A stretch of 64,000 bases of DNA, from contig NZ_JNYD01000001.1 of the NCBI RefSeq assembly GCF_000717175.1, positions 434,001-498,000 on the forward strand, written 5' to 3'. The position numbers and the translations under genes were made by a program. Positions 46,383 through 54,786 of this stretch are shown here, piece by piece. Source of the DNA: Pseudonocardia autotrophica. Lineage in GTDB: Bacteria; Actinomycetota; Actinomycetes; Mycobacteriales; Pseudonocardiaceae. Numbering within the stretch: position 1 is the stretch's first letter; each line of letters begins with the position of its first letter. The notes beneath the pieces were generated by a model. The model saw only the letters and a list, made by a program, of their open reading frames with translations, was not told the DNA's origin and did no database searches.

Positions 46383-47432
46383 TCACCGGCCGCCGCCGAC
46401 CGGGCGGGCCAGCGCGTTCACCGCTCCGCCGAAGAGCGGCGGCAGCAGCCGCGAGGCGGGGACCAGCGCGCGGCGCGCGACCCGCGGACGTGTGCCGGCC
46501 AGCAGCGCCGCGGTGAGCAGGCGGTAGCGCCGGGTCAGGCGTGCCCAGTCGCGCTCGTATCGCTGCGGCTCGCCGTCGACGATCGCCCGCACGGCGGCGT
46601 CCGCCTGGGCGAACGCGAGGGCCAGACCCTCCCCCGTCAGGGCGTCGACGTAGCCGGCGGCGTCGCCGACCAGCAGCACCCGCCCGGCCACCCGCCGCCG
46701 GGCGCCGCGGCGCAGGGGACCGGCCCCCCGCACGTCGGTCGCCGGCTCGCTGCCGCACAGGAGCTCCTCGAGACCCGGGAGCGCCCGCAGCCGGCTGTCG
46801 AAGGAGCCCTTGGTGGAGACGAGCAGCGCGACCCCGACGAGGTCCGCGGCCACCGGGGTCACGTAGGCCTCGACCTCGCGACCCCAGTGCACCTCGACGT
46901 ACGGCGACCAGGGGGCGGTCCGGAAGTGCCGGCGCAACCCGAAGCGCGGGTGCCGGGCGGCGGCGGCGTCGAGGCCGAGGGCGCGGCGCACCGTGGAGTG
47001 CAGGCCGTCGGCGGCCACCAGGTGCCGGGCGCGCCGCCCGTCGGCGGTGACGCCCGCGTGGTCCTGACGCACCTCCCCGACGGCGCGCTCCTCGATGCGG
47101 GCCCCCGCGGCCACCGCGGCCTCGCGCAGCGCCCGGTGCAGCGTGAGCCGGCGGATCCCCCGGCCGGGACCGAGGCGGAAGTCCGCGTCGGCCGACCGCC
47201 CGCCACCGACGTACCGGATGCCGCGGAACGGGTGCCCGGCCGGATCGACGCCGAGGGCCAGCAGCCCGGCGAGCGCCCCGGGCATCAGGCCCTCGCCGCA
47301 GGCCTTGTCGACGGCGCCGGGCCGAGGCTCCCAGACCTCGACGTCGAGACCGGCGCGGGCGGCGTGGAGCGCGGTCACCAGGCCGGCCGGGCCGCCACCG
47401 GCGACGAGCAGGTCGACCGGGCGGGCGCTCAC
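46383..47432 (-). CDS. FAD-dependent oxidoreductase, SrsC-like/GGR family (operon gene 6)
   Basis: The 349-residue flavoprotein has DLLVAGGGPAGLVTAL, the CGEG motif in DKACGEGLMPG, HLVAADGLHSTVRRAL and GRVLLVGDAAGYVDALTGEG. It groups with geranylgeranyl-reductase-like and aromatic-hydroxylase flavoproteins. GTG 47432 overlaps the TGA of the methyltransferase gene (GTGA). It is the last gene of a six-gene operon with a type III polyketide synthase; by analogy with the srsABC phenolic-lipid locus it may hydroxylate or oxidise the aromatic ring to a quinone. Double-bond reduction is the alternative. Confidence 0.82.
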   Translation of the reverse strand: MSARPVDLLVAGGGPAGLVTALHAARAGLDVEVWEPRPGAVDKACGEGLMPGALAGLLALGVDPAGHPFRGIRYVGGGRSADADFRLGPGRGIRRLTLHRALREAAVAAGARIEERAVGEVRQDHAGVTADGRRARHLVAADGLHSTVRRALGLDAAAARHPRFGLRRHFRTAPWSPYVEVHWGREVEAYVTPVAADLVGVALLVSTKGSFDSRLRALPGLEELLCGSEPATDVRGAGPLRRGARRRVAGRVLLVGDAAGYVDALTGEGLALAFAQADAAVRAIVDGEPQRYERDWARLTRRYRLLTAALLAGTRPRVARRALVPASRLLPPLFGGAVNALARPVGGGR

Positions 47433-47980
47433 GCCCGCACCTCCGTGGCCGCGGCCTCGCGCAGGGCCCGCCGCTCCTCCCGCAGCCGCACGGTCAGCAC
47501 CCCGGCGTTCGCCACGGTGAACGCCACGGCGGTGAGCCACGCCGTGTGGACGAGCGGGAGGGCCGCACCCTCCACGACGACGGCGGCGTAGTTGGGGTGC
47601 GGCAGGAAGCGGTAGGGCCCCGAGGTGACCAGCGGGAGCCCGGGCACGACGATCACCCGCGTGTTCCACCGCGGGCCGAGCGTGCGGATGCACCACCACC
47701 GGACGCTCTGGCACCCGACGACCAGGGCGAGCATCGGCCAGCCGAGCGCGGGCACGAAGGGCCGGCCGGCGAGCCACACCTCCGCCAGGCACCCGACGAG
47801 CAGGCCGGTGTGCACGACGACCATCACCGGGTAGTGCCCGCGGCCGGTCTCGACACCCCCGCGGGCCGACGCCCACCGGGCGTGGCGCGTGGAGAGCACC
47901 AGCTCGGCCAACCGCTCGAGACCGACCGCGAGCACGAGCAGCGTGAAGAGCAGGGCCGACACCGGGAACGGCGTGCTCAT
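47429..47980 (-). CDS. Isoprenylcysteine carboxyl methyltransferase-family membrane enzyme (operon gene 5)
   Basis: The 183-residue membrane protein has the ICMT-type signature near the C-terminus, GPYRFLPHPNYAAVVVEG, and four or five hydrophobic helices. Bacterial members next to type III polyketide synthases, such as SrsB, O-methylate phenolic lipids with S-adenosylmethionine. ATG 47980 overlaps the stop of the synthase gene (ATGA) and its own stop overlaps the next GTG. The neighbours make a phenolic-lipid methyltransferase role likely; true prenyl-cysteine methylation is improbable in bacteria. Confidence 0.83.
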   Translation of the reverse strand: MSTPFPVSALLFTLLVLAVGLERLAELVLSTRHARWASARGGVETGRGHYPVMVVVHTGLLVGCLAEVWLAGRPFVPALGWPMLALVVGCQSVRWWCIRTLGPRWNTRVIVVPGLPLVTSGPYRFLPHPNYAAVVVEGAALPLVHTAWLTAVAFTVANAGVLTVRLREERRALREAAATEVRA

Positions 47981-49053
47981 GCCGGTGCCCGCAGCAGGAC
48001 GAGTTCGGAGCAGAAGCCGGGCCCCATCGCGAGCATCAGGCCGTACGAGCCCGGCCGCGGCGGCCGGACGTCGAGGGTGTCGGCCAGGACGTGCAGCACC
48101 GAGGCCGAGGAGAGGTTCCCGACGCGGCGCAGCGAGTCCCAGGTCAGGGCCAGTGCGTCGCGGTCGACCTGGAGCGCGTCCTGCAGGGCCTCGAGCACCT
48201 TGGGGCCGCCGGGGTGCGCGACGTACCACTCGACGTCCGCGCGCCCGAGCCCGTGGTCGGCCAGGAACCGGCGCACGTCGTCGCCGAGGTACCGGCGCAC
48301 GAGGTCGGGGACGGCCGCGTCGAGCACGATCCGCAGGCCACCGGCACCGACGTCCCAGCCCATGGTCCGCTCGGAGTCGGGGTAGAGGCGGCTGCGGGCG
48401 GCCAGCACCTCCGGCTGCACGCGCCCGCCGTCGACCAGCTGCTCGGCGCGCCGCGATCCCGCGGCGACCACCGCGGCGGCGCCGTCGCCGAACAGGCCGC
48501 TGGCGACCAGGTTGGGCACCGAGACGTCGTCCCGCTGCAGGGTCAACGAGCACAGCTCGACGCTCATCAGCACCGCGACCGCGTCGGGGTGGCCGACCAG
48601 GTGATCGAGCAGCCGGGCGACCCCCGCGGCCCCGGCCACGCACCCCAGGCCGACGATCGGCACCCGCACCACGTCGTCGCGCATGCCGGTGAGCGCGGCG
48701 ACCCGCGCGTCGAGGGACGGCACGGCGAGCCCGGTCACGGTCGCGGAGACGACGAGGTCGACGTCCGACGGCGCGAGGTCGACCGCTTTGAGCGCGTCGA
48801 CGACCGCGCGGGCGCCGAGCTCGACCCCGGCCGCGATGAAGGCGTCGTTGGACTCCCCGAAGTCGCGCAGCCGGCCGTAGCGCTCCAGCGGCAGCGCGGT
48901 GTGCCGGGTCCCGACACCGGCGTTGCGGTGGAACCGCTCCAGGACCGCCCGGTCGACGCGGCCCCCGAGCAGCGACCCCGCGACGGCCTCGGTGATCTCC
49001 TCCTGTCGGTGGCGATGGGCGGGAAGGGCACCTCGGACGCTCAGGATGCGCAT
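47977..49053 (-). CDS. Type III polyketide synthase (operon gene 4)
   Basis: The 358-residue enzyme is a chalcone/stilbene synthase-fold ketosynthase with the full catalytic triad: Cys138 (GLGCVAG), His280 (AHPGGPKVL) and Asn313 (GNLSSASVL). Such enzymes extend an acyl-CoA with malonyl-CoA and cyclise it to resorcinols, pyrones or naphthalenes. SGLFGDGAAAVV is also typical. ATG 49053 has GGAGGAG upstream inside the preceding gene, overlapping it by 13 nt. Starter and ring type cannot be told from sequence. Its partners (methyltransferase, FAD enzymes, UbiA) suggest a membrane phenolic lipid or meroterpenoid quinone. Confidence 0.92.
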   Translation of the reverse strand: MRILSVRGALPAHRHRQEEITEAVAGSLLGGRVDRAVLERFHRNAGVGTRHTALPLERYGRLRDFGESNDAFIAAGVELGARAVVDALKAVDLAPSDVDLVVSATVTGLAVPSLDARVAALTGMRDDVVRVPIVGLGCVAGAAGVARLLDHLVGHPDAVAVLMSVELCSLTLQRDDVSVPNLVASGLFGDGAAAVVAAGSRRAEQLVDGGRVQPEVLAARSRLYPDSERTMGWDVGAGGLRIVLDAAVPDLVRRYLGDDVRRFLADHGLGRADVEWYVAHPGGPKVLEALQDALQVDRDALALTWDSLRRVGNLSSASVLHVLADTLDVRPPRPGSYGLMLAMGPGFCSELVLLRAPA

Positions 49054-50216
49054 GCTCGACTCTCCTCCACGGGACGGACGGGGGCGGTCGACAGGAGGGC
49101 GCGGGCCAGGCCGCGGACGACGGTGGGGGTGATCCGGCCGCGGGCCAGCCCGAGCTCGACGAGGTCGTCGAAGACCCGGCCGTCCCGCGCCGACGCGCGC
49201 AGGCCGGCGTCGAGCACCGCCCCGCTGCGGGTCAGGCGCGCCGCGAGCGCGGTGTGGCGCAGGTGCGGGAGGAGGTGCGCGCGGGCGGCGCGCCGGTAGC
49301 AGTGCCCCGCCGTCTCGGGCCGGCCCGCCGTGATCGCCCGCGCGGCGGCCCGGCCGGCGGCGAGGCCGGTGGCGACCGCGTAGTAGATGCCCTCCCCCGT
49401 CATCGGGTTGACCAGGCCGGCGGCGTCGCCCACCAGCAGCACCCGGCCGGTGGGCGGCCACCAGCGGGCACCCGAGAGCGGCAGGTGGTGGCCCTTCCAG
49501 TCGGTGCCGTCGCGCCCCGCGCCGGGCAGCAGCTCCTCCAGCCGGTCGAGCAGTTCGGAGCGGGTGGGGGCCGGCCCGCGGCCGAGCACCTCGCCGTACC
49601 CGACGTTCGCCAGCCCGTCGCCGCGGTCGAAGGACCAGGCGTACGCCGGCTGCCGGGCCGTCCCGAAGGCGATCACCTGGGCCTGCTCGCGCCCCGCGGA
49701 CACCGGCGCGTAGCCGCGCAGGGCGAAGGCGGTGCGCGCAGTGGACCACCCGAGACGGCGGCGCACCACGGACCGCGCCCCGTCCGCCCCGACGACCACG
49801 GCGGCCCGGTGCCTGCCGTCGAGCACGACGTCGCTGTGTCCGACCGCCAGGTCGCGGACCCGGTGCCGGACCAGCATCGCGCCGGCACCGCAGGCCGCCT
49901 CGACCAGCCGGGCGTCGAGGAGCCGGCGCGGCACCACGTACGACGGCCGGGCCATCATCCGGTCGACCCCGCGGTCGCCGCGGGCGAGCCGCAGCCGCGC
50001 GACCGGGACCCGGTCGTCGAGCAGGCCCGTGACCCCGACCTCGGCGAGGCGGTCGAGCACGTGCGGGGCGACGCCGTCCCCGCAGGCCTTGTCCCGCGGG
50101 AAGTCCGCGCGGTCGAGCAGCGCGACCCGCAGCCCCGGCGCGGTGTGCAGCGCCCCGAGGGCGGTCGCCGCACCGGCGGGTCCGGCCCCGACGACCGCGA
50201 GGTCCCAGCCGGGCAT
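49041..50216 (-). CDS. Geranylgeranyl reductase-like FAD protein (operon gene 3)
   Basis: The 391-residue flavoprotein has LAVVGAGPAGAATAL, PRDKACGDGVAPHVLD, VVGADGARSVVRRRL and GRVLLVGDAAGLVNPMTGEGI, all typical of geranylgeranyl reductases, which saturate isoprenoid chains. It is a paralogue of 36986-38167. ATG 50216 touches the UbiA stop as TGATG. Standing next to a UbiA prenyltransferase, saturation of a prenyl chain on the final product is the simplest reading. The C-terminus overlaps the polyketide synthase start by 13 nt. Confidence 0.86.
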   Translation of the reverse strand: MPGWDLAVVGAGPAGAATALGALHTAPGLRVALLDRADFPRDKACGDGVAPHVLDRLAEVGVTGLLDDRVPVARLRLARGDRGVDRMMARPSYVVPRRLLDARLVEAACGAGAMLVRHRVRDLAVGHSDVVLDGRHRAAVVVGADGARSVVRRRLGWSTARTAFALRGYAPVSAGREQAQVIAFGTARQPAYAWSFDRGDGLANVGYGEVLGRGPAPTRSELLDRLEELLPGAGRDGTDWKGHHLPLSGARWWPPTGRVLLVGDAAGLVNPMTGEGIYYAVATGLAAGRAAARAITAGRPETAGHCYRRAARAHLLPHLRHTALAARLTRSGAVLDAGLRASARDGRVFDDLVELGLARGRITPTVVRGLARALLSTAPVRPVEESRACAS

Positions 50217-51049
50217 CAGCCGGCCGCCACGAGCAGCACCACGTCGAGCAGCGCGATCAGCATCGCCGCCCGGAACGGGACGCGACCGCGGCCGGTCAGG
50301 GCGACCGTCGCGAGCGCGGCGACCACCAGCAGCGCCGCCCACACCCACGCGGGCGGGTGCCCCGCCGGGCCGAGCGCGGCCAGGAGCGACGCGGCGACGA
50401 GCAGCCCGGCGGCCAGTGGCCTCGCGGCGCGCTCCCCCAGCCGGTGCGGCAGGCCCCGGACGCCGGTCCGCACGTCGTCGGCGAGATCGGGCAGTGCGTT
50501 GAGCACGTGGGCGCCGACCCCGAGCGCCGCGCCGGCGGCGGTGGTCCACCAGGGCGGCCACGCCGGAGCCGAGCCGGCGAGCGAGGCCACGGCCGGCAGC
50601 GTGCCGAAGGCCACGGCGTACGGCAGCCACGACAGCCGGGTGCCCTTGAGCCCCAGGTTGTAGGCCTGCGCCGAGCCGACGCCGAGCACGAGGTGGACCA
50701 GCCCGCTGCGCCAGCCCGCGGCCACGGACAACGCCACGCAGGCGGCCCCGGCGACGACGACCGCCGTGCGGACCTGGTGAGCGGCCACCCGGCCGGCCGC
50801 GAGCGGCTTGTCCGCACGCCCGACGGCACGGTCACGCTTCTGGTCGACCAGGTCGTTGACCCACCCGACCGTCAACTGGCCCGCCAGCACGGCGAGGGCG
50901 ACGACGAGGGTGGTGCGGGCCGGCTGTCCGGCGTCGACCGCGAGCAGGGCGGCGACCACCGTGACGGCCGCGGCAGGACCGGGGTGGGCGGCCGCGACCA
51001 GCCCGGGGAGGGCGCCGGCCCGGCGGGTGGGCAGCGGCGTCGTGCTCAC
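50216..51049 (-). CDS. UbiA-family prenyltransferase (operon gene 2)
   Basis: The 277-residue membrane enzyme has the first Asp-rich motif NDLVDQKRD (binding prenyl diphosphate with Mg) and the second DLADDVRTG, with about eight hydrophobic helices. UbiA enzymes attach a prenyl chain to an aromatic ring. GTG 51049 overlaps the upstream epimerase stop (GTGA) and the end touches the next ATG. The aromatic acceptor is plausibly the ring made by the type III polyketide synthase, although a UbiA that builds another membrane lipid is possible. Confidence 0.88.
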   Translation of the reverse strand: MSTTPLPTRRAGALPGLVAAAHPGPAAAVTVVAALLAVDAGQPARTTLVVALAVLAGQLTVGWVNDLVDQKRDRAVGRADKPLAAGRVAAHQVRTAVVVAGAACVALSVAAGWRSGLVHLVLGVGSAQAYNLGLKGTRLSWLPYAVAFGTLPAVASLAGSAPAWPPWWTTAAGAALGVGAHVLNALPDLADDVRTGVRGLPHRLGERAARPLAAGLLVAASLLAALGPAGHPPAWVWAALLVVAALATVALTGRGRVPFRAAMLIALLDVVLLVAAG

Positions 51050-52104
51050 GGCCGCGACCGTCTGCCGACGTGGCCGTGGAGCAGGGCGTCCCTGGTCGCG
51101 CCGGCGACCGTGCGGGGCCGCAGCACCGCCGTGGGCCCCGATGCGGCCGTGCGCATGCCGTCGACGACCTCGCGGAACACGGCGACGGCGTCCTTCGTCG
51201 GCGACCAGCCGAGCTCGGTGCGGGCGCGCGTGGAGTCGATCAGCGGGAGGGCGAAGGCCATGTCGAGCCAGCCGGTGTCGACCTGCTGCAGGCGCAGGTG
51301 CCACGCGGCGGACATCGCCGGGCGCAGGACCGCCGACGGCACGTGCACCAGCGGGGCACCCAGCACCCGGGCGATGTCCGGGGCGGTCAGCGGCGGGTCG
51401 ACGGCCAGGTTGAACGCGCCGGCGGCACGCCGGTCCAGCACGCGGGCGACGGCGTCGGCCACGTCGTCGGCGTGCACCACCGGGATCGCCAGGCGGCGGT
51501 CGAGGGGCAGCACCGGCAACCAGGCGAGGGCGCGCGCCGGCACCAGACCCGGCACCCCGTAGCGCAGCAGCGCGCTCCCGGCCGCGCGCTGCCCGACGAT
51601 GCCCGGCCGGAGCCGGGTGACCGTGGGCAGGGCACCCTCCGCCCCGTCGAGGATCCGTTCGGCGGCGGCCTTGTGCCGGCTGTAGCGCGAGGTCGGGACG
51701 CCGTCCGTCGGCCAGGTCTCGTCGACCGGGGTGTCGTCGCGGCGCGGCGAGTAGGCGCCGATCGAGGACATGTGCACCAGGTGCGGCACCCGGGCCGCGG
51801 CCGCCGCGGCCACGACGCGACGGGTGCCGCCGACGCCGAGCTCGCGCAGGTACCGCAGGTCGTGCGAGGGCTGGAAGCCCCAGGCCAGGTGGACGACGGC
51901 ATCGGCGCCGGCGAGGACCCGCACGAGCTCCTCCGCGGTGGCGCGGGTCAGGTCGAGCGACCTCCAGGTCGCGGGCTGCCCCTCCGCGACCGGCCCCGCC
52001 GGCACCCGGCGGGCCACCCCGACCAGCTCGTGGTCCTCCCGGGCGAGGCGGCGCAGCACCGCCGTCCCGATGTTGCCCGTCGCGCCGGTGACGACGATCC
52101 GCAT
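51046..52104 (-). CDS. NAD-dependent epimerase/dehydratase family protein (operon gene 1)
   Basis: The 352-residue protein starts with the Rossmann motif VTGATGNIGTAVL, has VHMSSIGAY (Ser) and YSRHKAAAE (Tyr-x3-Lys), the extended-SDR triad, and a C-terminal substrate region. It would oxidise, reduce or epimerise a substrate with NAD(P). ATG 52104 has GGGAGG upstream. An inverted repeat lies 20-36 bp before the start (52124-52140). It heads a six-gene overlapping operon with polyketide and prenyl genes. Its substrate is unknown; a tailoring ketoreductase is one option. Confidence 0.84.
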   Translation of the reverse strand: MRIVVTGATGNIGTAVLRRLAREDHELVGVARRVPAGPVAEGQPATWRSLDLTRATAEELVRVLAGADAVVHLAWGFQPSHDLRYLRELGVGGTRRVVAAAAAARVPHLVHMSSIGAYSPRRDDTPVDETWPTDGVPTSRYSRHKAAAERILDGAEGALPTVTRLRPGIVGQRAAGSALLRYGVPGLVPARALAWLPVLPLDRRLAIPVVHADDVADAVARVLDRRAAGAFNLAVDPPLTAPDIARVLGAPLVHVPSAVLRPAMSAAWHLRLQQVDTGWLDMAFALPLIDSTRARTELGWSPTKDAVAVFREVVDGMRTAASGPTAVLRPRTVAGATRDALLHGHVGRRSRP

Positions 52105-52123
52105 CCTGCCTCCCCGAGCATCG

Positions 52124-52140
52124 ACCGACTGGTGGTCGGT
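52124..52140. promoter_or_regulatory. TetR-like operator ACCGAC-N5-GTCGGT before PKS operon
   Basis: ACCGAC (52124-52129) and GTCGGT (52135-52140) are exact inverted arms with a 5-nt spacer, 20 bp upstream of the first operon gene. The size fits a TetR-type repressor site; no regulator gene adjoins it. Confidence 0.45.
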
Positions 52141-52165
52141 TCCCCTCGGGCAGGGAACTCACACG

Positions 52166-52183
52166 CGCGGACCGCGGTCCGCG
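52166..52183. terminator. 18-bp perfect palindrome between helicase and PKS operon
   Basis: CGCGGACCGCGGTCCGCG is a perfect palindrome, about 30 bp after the helicase stop and about 60 bp before the epimerase start. It can act as a terminator stem or a second operator. Confidence 0.45.
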
Positions 52184-52213
52184 GGGGACGCGCGGTCGAA
52201 GGGTGCCGGGCGG

Positions 52214-54523
52214 TCAGGCCCGGCGGAGGCGCTTGAGCGGTTCCGGCAGGTCCGCGGCGTGCACCACGCTGAGCCGCTGGGTGGCACGGGTGAGCGCGAC
52301 GTAGAGGTCGTTCATCCCGCGCGGGCTCTCGGCCAGCACCTCGGCCGGCTCGACGAGCACGACGGCGTCGAACTCCAGGCCCTTCGACGCGCCGACCGGC
52401 AGCACCACGACCGGCGCCTCGAGGTCCTCAGGGTCCTCGGGTGCGGCGTCGCCGAGCACGGCCTCGCGCATCGTGGCGACCCGCGCCGCCGGCACGAGCA
52501 CCGCGGTGCGCCCCTCGCCCACCGCGCCCCGCTCCTCGGCGACGATCCCGGCGAGCACCCCGTCGGACCCCTCCAGCGAGCCCGGGGCGATCGGGACGGC
52601 GCGCGGCGGGACCCCGGTGCTGCGGACGGACGTCGGCGGGGTGAGGCCGGGGTCGATGGCGGCCAGGACGTCGTCGGCGACGTCGGCGATCTCCGCCGGC
52701 GTCCGGTAGTTCACCGTGAGCTGCTCGAGCTTCCACCGGTTCTGCACGAACGGCGACAGCACCTCCGACCAGGTGGAGGCCCCGGCGATGTCGCCGGTCT
52801 GCGCGACGTCGCCCACGATCGTCATGGAGCGGCTCGGCACCCGGCGCATCACCAGCCGCCACGCCATCGCCGACAGCTCCTGCGCCTCGTCGACGATCAC
52901 GTGCCCGTAGGTCCACTCGCGGTCCGCGGCGGCGCGGTCCGCGGTCGACTCGTAGGTCCGCACCTGCATGCGCTCGGCCAGCCGGTCGGCGTCGACGATG
53001 TCCGTGGCCCGCAGCAGCTCCGGGTCGAGGTCCTCCTCGAGGTCCAGCACGTCGAGCACGCCCTGGGCGTACTCGATCTCCTCGCGCAGCGCGGCCTGCT
53101 CGGCGGCCCGGGCGGCCGACCCGTCGTCCCCGAGGAGCTCGGCCGCCTCGTCGAGCAGCGGGACGTCCGCGTGGGTCCAGCGCAGGTCGTGCGGCACGTC
53201 CGCCCCGGCGGCCGGCCGCTCCAGCAGCGCCCGGTCCTCGGCCGGGATCCGCCGGGCGATCGAGTTGAGCTTGCGCCGGTCGGCGAACAGGTCGCCGAGC
53301 AGCTGCTCCGGGGTGAGCGTGGGCCACAGGGCGTCGAGCTCGCGGGCGACGGCGGCGTCCTCGGCCAGCTCCTCGCGGATGTCCTCCACGTCGAGCTTGC
53401 CGAGCAGGTTCCGCCCGCCGAGGGTCTGCGCCACCTGCTGTGCGAGCAGCCGCAGCGCCTCGGTGCGGAAGATCCGCTTGGCCTCGTTGTGCGGCTTGCG
53501 CGAGCGCCGGGCCCGCGAGCGGGCGGCGTTGACCAGGTCCCGGTCGATCCGCACGTCCTGCCGTTCGACGACGAGCTCGATCGGCCGCCGCGGCAGCTGC
53601 TGGCGGTCCCGGACCGCCGCGGCGACGACGGCGGCCATGTCGGCGCGGCCCTTCACCTCGGCGGTGCGGGCGTCCTCCGACCGGCGCGCGTGCAGGCCCG
53701 GGAACAGCTCCGCGGGGGTGGCGAGCACGACCGAGGTCTCGCCCAGCGACGGCAGGACCTGGCCGATGTAGCGCAGGAAGGTCGGGTTCGGGCCGATCAC
53801 CAGCACGCCGCGGCGGGCCAGCCGGTCCCGGTGCGTGTAGAGCAGGTAGGCGGCGCGGTGCAGCGCGACCGCGGTCTTGCCGGTGCCGGGCCCGCCCTGC
53901 ACCACCAGCACGCCCGACGGCTTGGACCGGATGATCCGGTCCTGCTCCGCCTGGATCGTCGCGACGATGTCGCCCATGCGGCCGGTGCGGGCCTCGCTGA
54001 CCGCGGCCATGAGCGCGGCCTCGCTGGTCAGGCCCGACCCGCTGACCCGGGCGGCGGCGTCGGCGAGGTCGAGCACCTCGTCGTCGACCGCGACGACGTT
54101 CCGCCCGCGGGTGCGCAGGTGCCGGCGCCGGCGCATGCCCTCCGGGTTGGCCGCGGTCGCGGTGTAGAAGGGCTGCGCGGCGGGGGCGCGCCAGTCCATG
54201 AGCAGCGGCTCGTAGTCGTGGTCCTCGTCGAGGAGGCCGAGCCGGCCGATGTAGCGGACCTCGCCCGACTCCGCGTCGAGCCGGCCGAACGCCAGCCCGT
54301 GCTCCGCGGCACGCAGCGCGGCGAGCCGGTCCGTGTACATCGCGGCCGCCGCGTCGCGCTCGGTGAGCGCCTGCGGTGTGCCCACGGTCTCGCCGTGCAG
54401 CACGTCGGCGAGCCGGCGCGCGGTGTCCCGGCGGCGCTCGTCGAGCCGCTCGTAGAGCATCGCGACATAGGCGCGCTCGTGCTCGAGCGGCGTCTCGCCC
54501 GTGGCGGGTTCGGGGGTCGGCAC
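52214..54523 (-). CDS. HelD/HelR-type UvrD-like helicase, RNA polymerase-associated
   Basis: The 769-residue protein has a long charged N-terminal helical region (about 1-75, EHERAYVAMLYERLDERRRD), a DWRAP motif (110-114), Walker A QGGPGTGKTAVAL (209-221), a Walker B-like VIVDEAQELS and helicase motif NYRTPAEIADVAD. Such UvrD-like ATPases with an N-terminal coil are HelD-family proteins that release stalled RNA polymerase; the actinobacterial HelR subgroup also gives rifampicin tolerance. I see no obvious rifampicin-associated element upstream. GTG 54523 follows GAAGGA. A -10-like TAGGTT (54659-54664, minus) would give a long leader. It is divergent from the sigma factor. Confidence 0.82.
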   Translation of the reverse strand: MPTPEPATGETPLEHERAYVAMLYERLDERRRDTARRLADVLHGETVGTPQALTERDAAAAMYTDRLAALRAAEHGLAFGRLDAESGEVRYIGRLGLLDEDHDYEPLLMDWRAPAAQPFYTATAANPEGMRRRRHLRTRGRNVVAVDDEVLDLADAAARVSGSGLTSEAALMAAVSEARTGRMGDIVATIQAEQDRIIRSKPSGVLVVQGGPGTGKTAVALHRAAYLLYTHRDRLARRGVLVIGPNPTFLRYIGQVLPSLGETSVVLATPAELFPGLHARRSEDARTAEVKGRADMAAVVAAAVRDRQQLPRRPIELVVERQDVRIDRDLVNAARSRARRSRKPHNEAKRIFRTEALRLLAQQVAQTLGGRNLLGKLDVEDIREELAEDAAVARELDALWPTLTPEQLLGDLFADRRKLNSIARRIPAEDRALLERPAAGADVPHDLRWTHADVPLLDEAAELLGDDGSAARAAEQAALREEIEYAQGVLDVLDLEEDLDPELLRATDIVDADRLAERMQVRTYESTADRAAADREWTYGHVIVDEAQELSAMAWRLVMRRVPSRSMTIVGDVAQTGDIAGASTWSEVLSPFVQNRWKLEQLTVNYRTPAEIADVADDVLAAIDPGLTPPTSVRSTGVPPRAVPIAPGSLEGSDGVLAGIVAEERGAVGEGRTAVLVPAARVATMREAVLGDAAPEDPEDLEAPVVVLPVGASKGLEFDAVVLVEPAEVLAESPRGMNDLYVALTRATQRLSVVHAADLPEPLKRLRRA

Positions 54524-54714
54524 CTGCTTCGATGTCCTTCGCGGGAGTGACGGATCGGCCGGTCGGCCCGGTCGTCCCTCGATCTGTCGGCAACTCGCGC
54601 GGCCGGCGGCGCGGCCGACGTCCTCGTCGTCCCTCGTCGCCCGACGGCGCGGCGTTCCAACCTACCAGCGATCTCCCCCGACCTCCGCGGGCATTTCCCC
54701 GGTCGGGGGACCGC

Positions 54715-54741
54715 GTTTGAAGGATCGGGGCCGTCGGGTAG
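54715..54741 (+). promoter_or_regulatory. SigF-type promoter GTTT-N17-GGGTAG
   Basis: GTTT (54715-54718) and GGGTAG (54736-54741) are separated by 17 nt, matching the SigB/SigF consensus GTTT-N15-18-GGGTA. It stands directly before a SigB/SigF-family sigma gene, so autoregulation is likely. Confidence 0.7.
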
Positions 54742-54786
54742 ATGCCTGCGTGGCGTCGGACAACAGAGACCCTTCCCCGGGGCGTC

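Noticed and set aside
54524..54786. Rifampicin-associated element upstream of the HelD/HelR gene
   Set aside because: I could not find a convincing 19-bp dyad of that kind; the region shows only TAGGTT and the SigF-type promoter.
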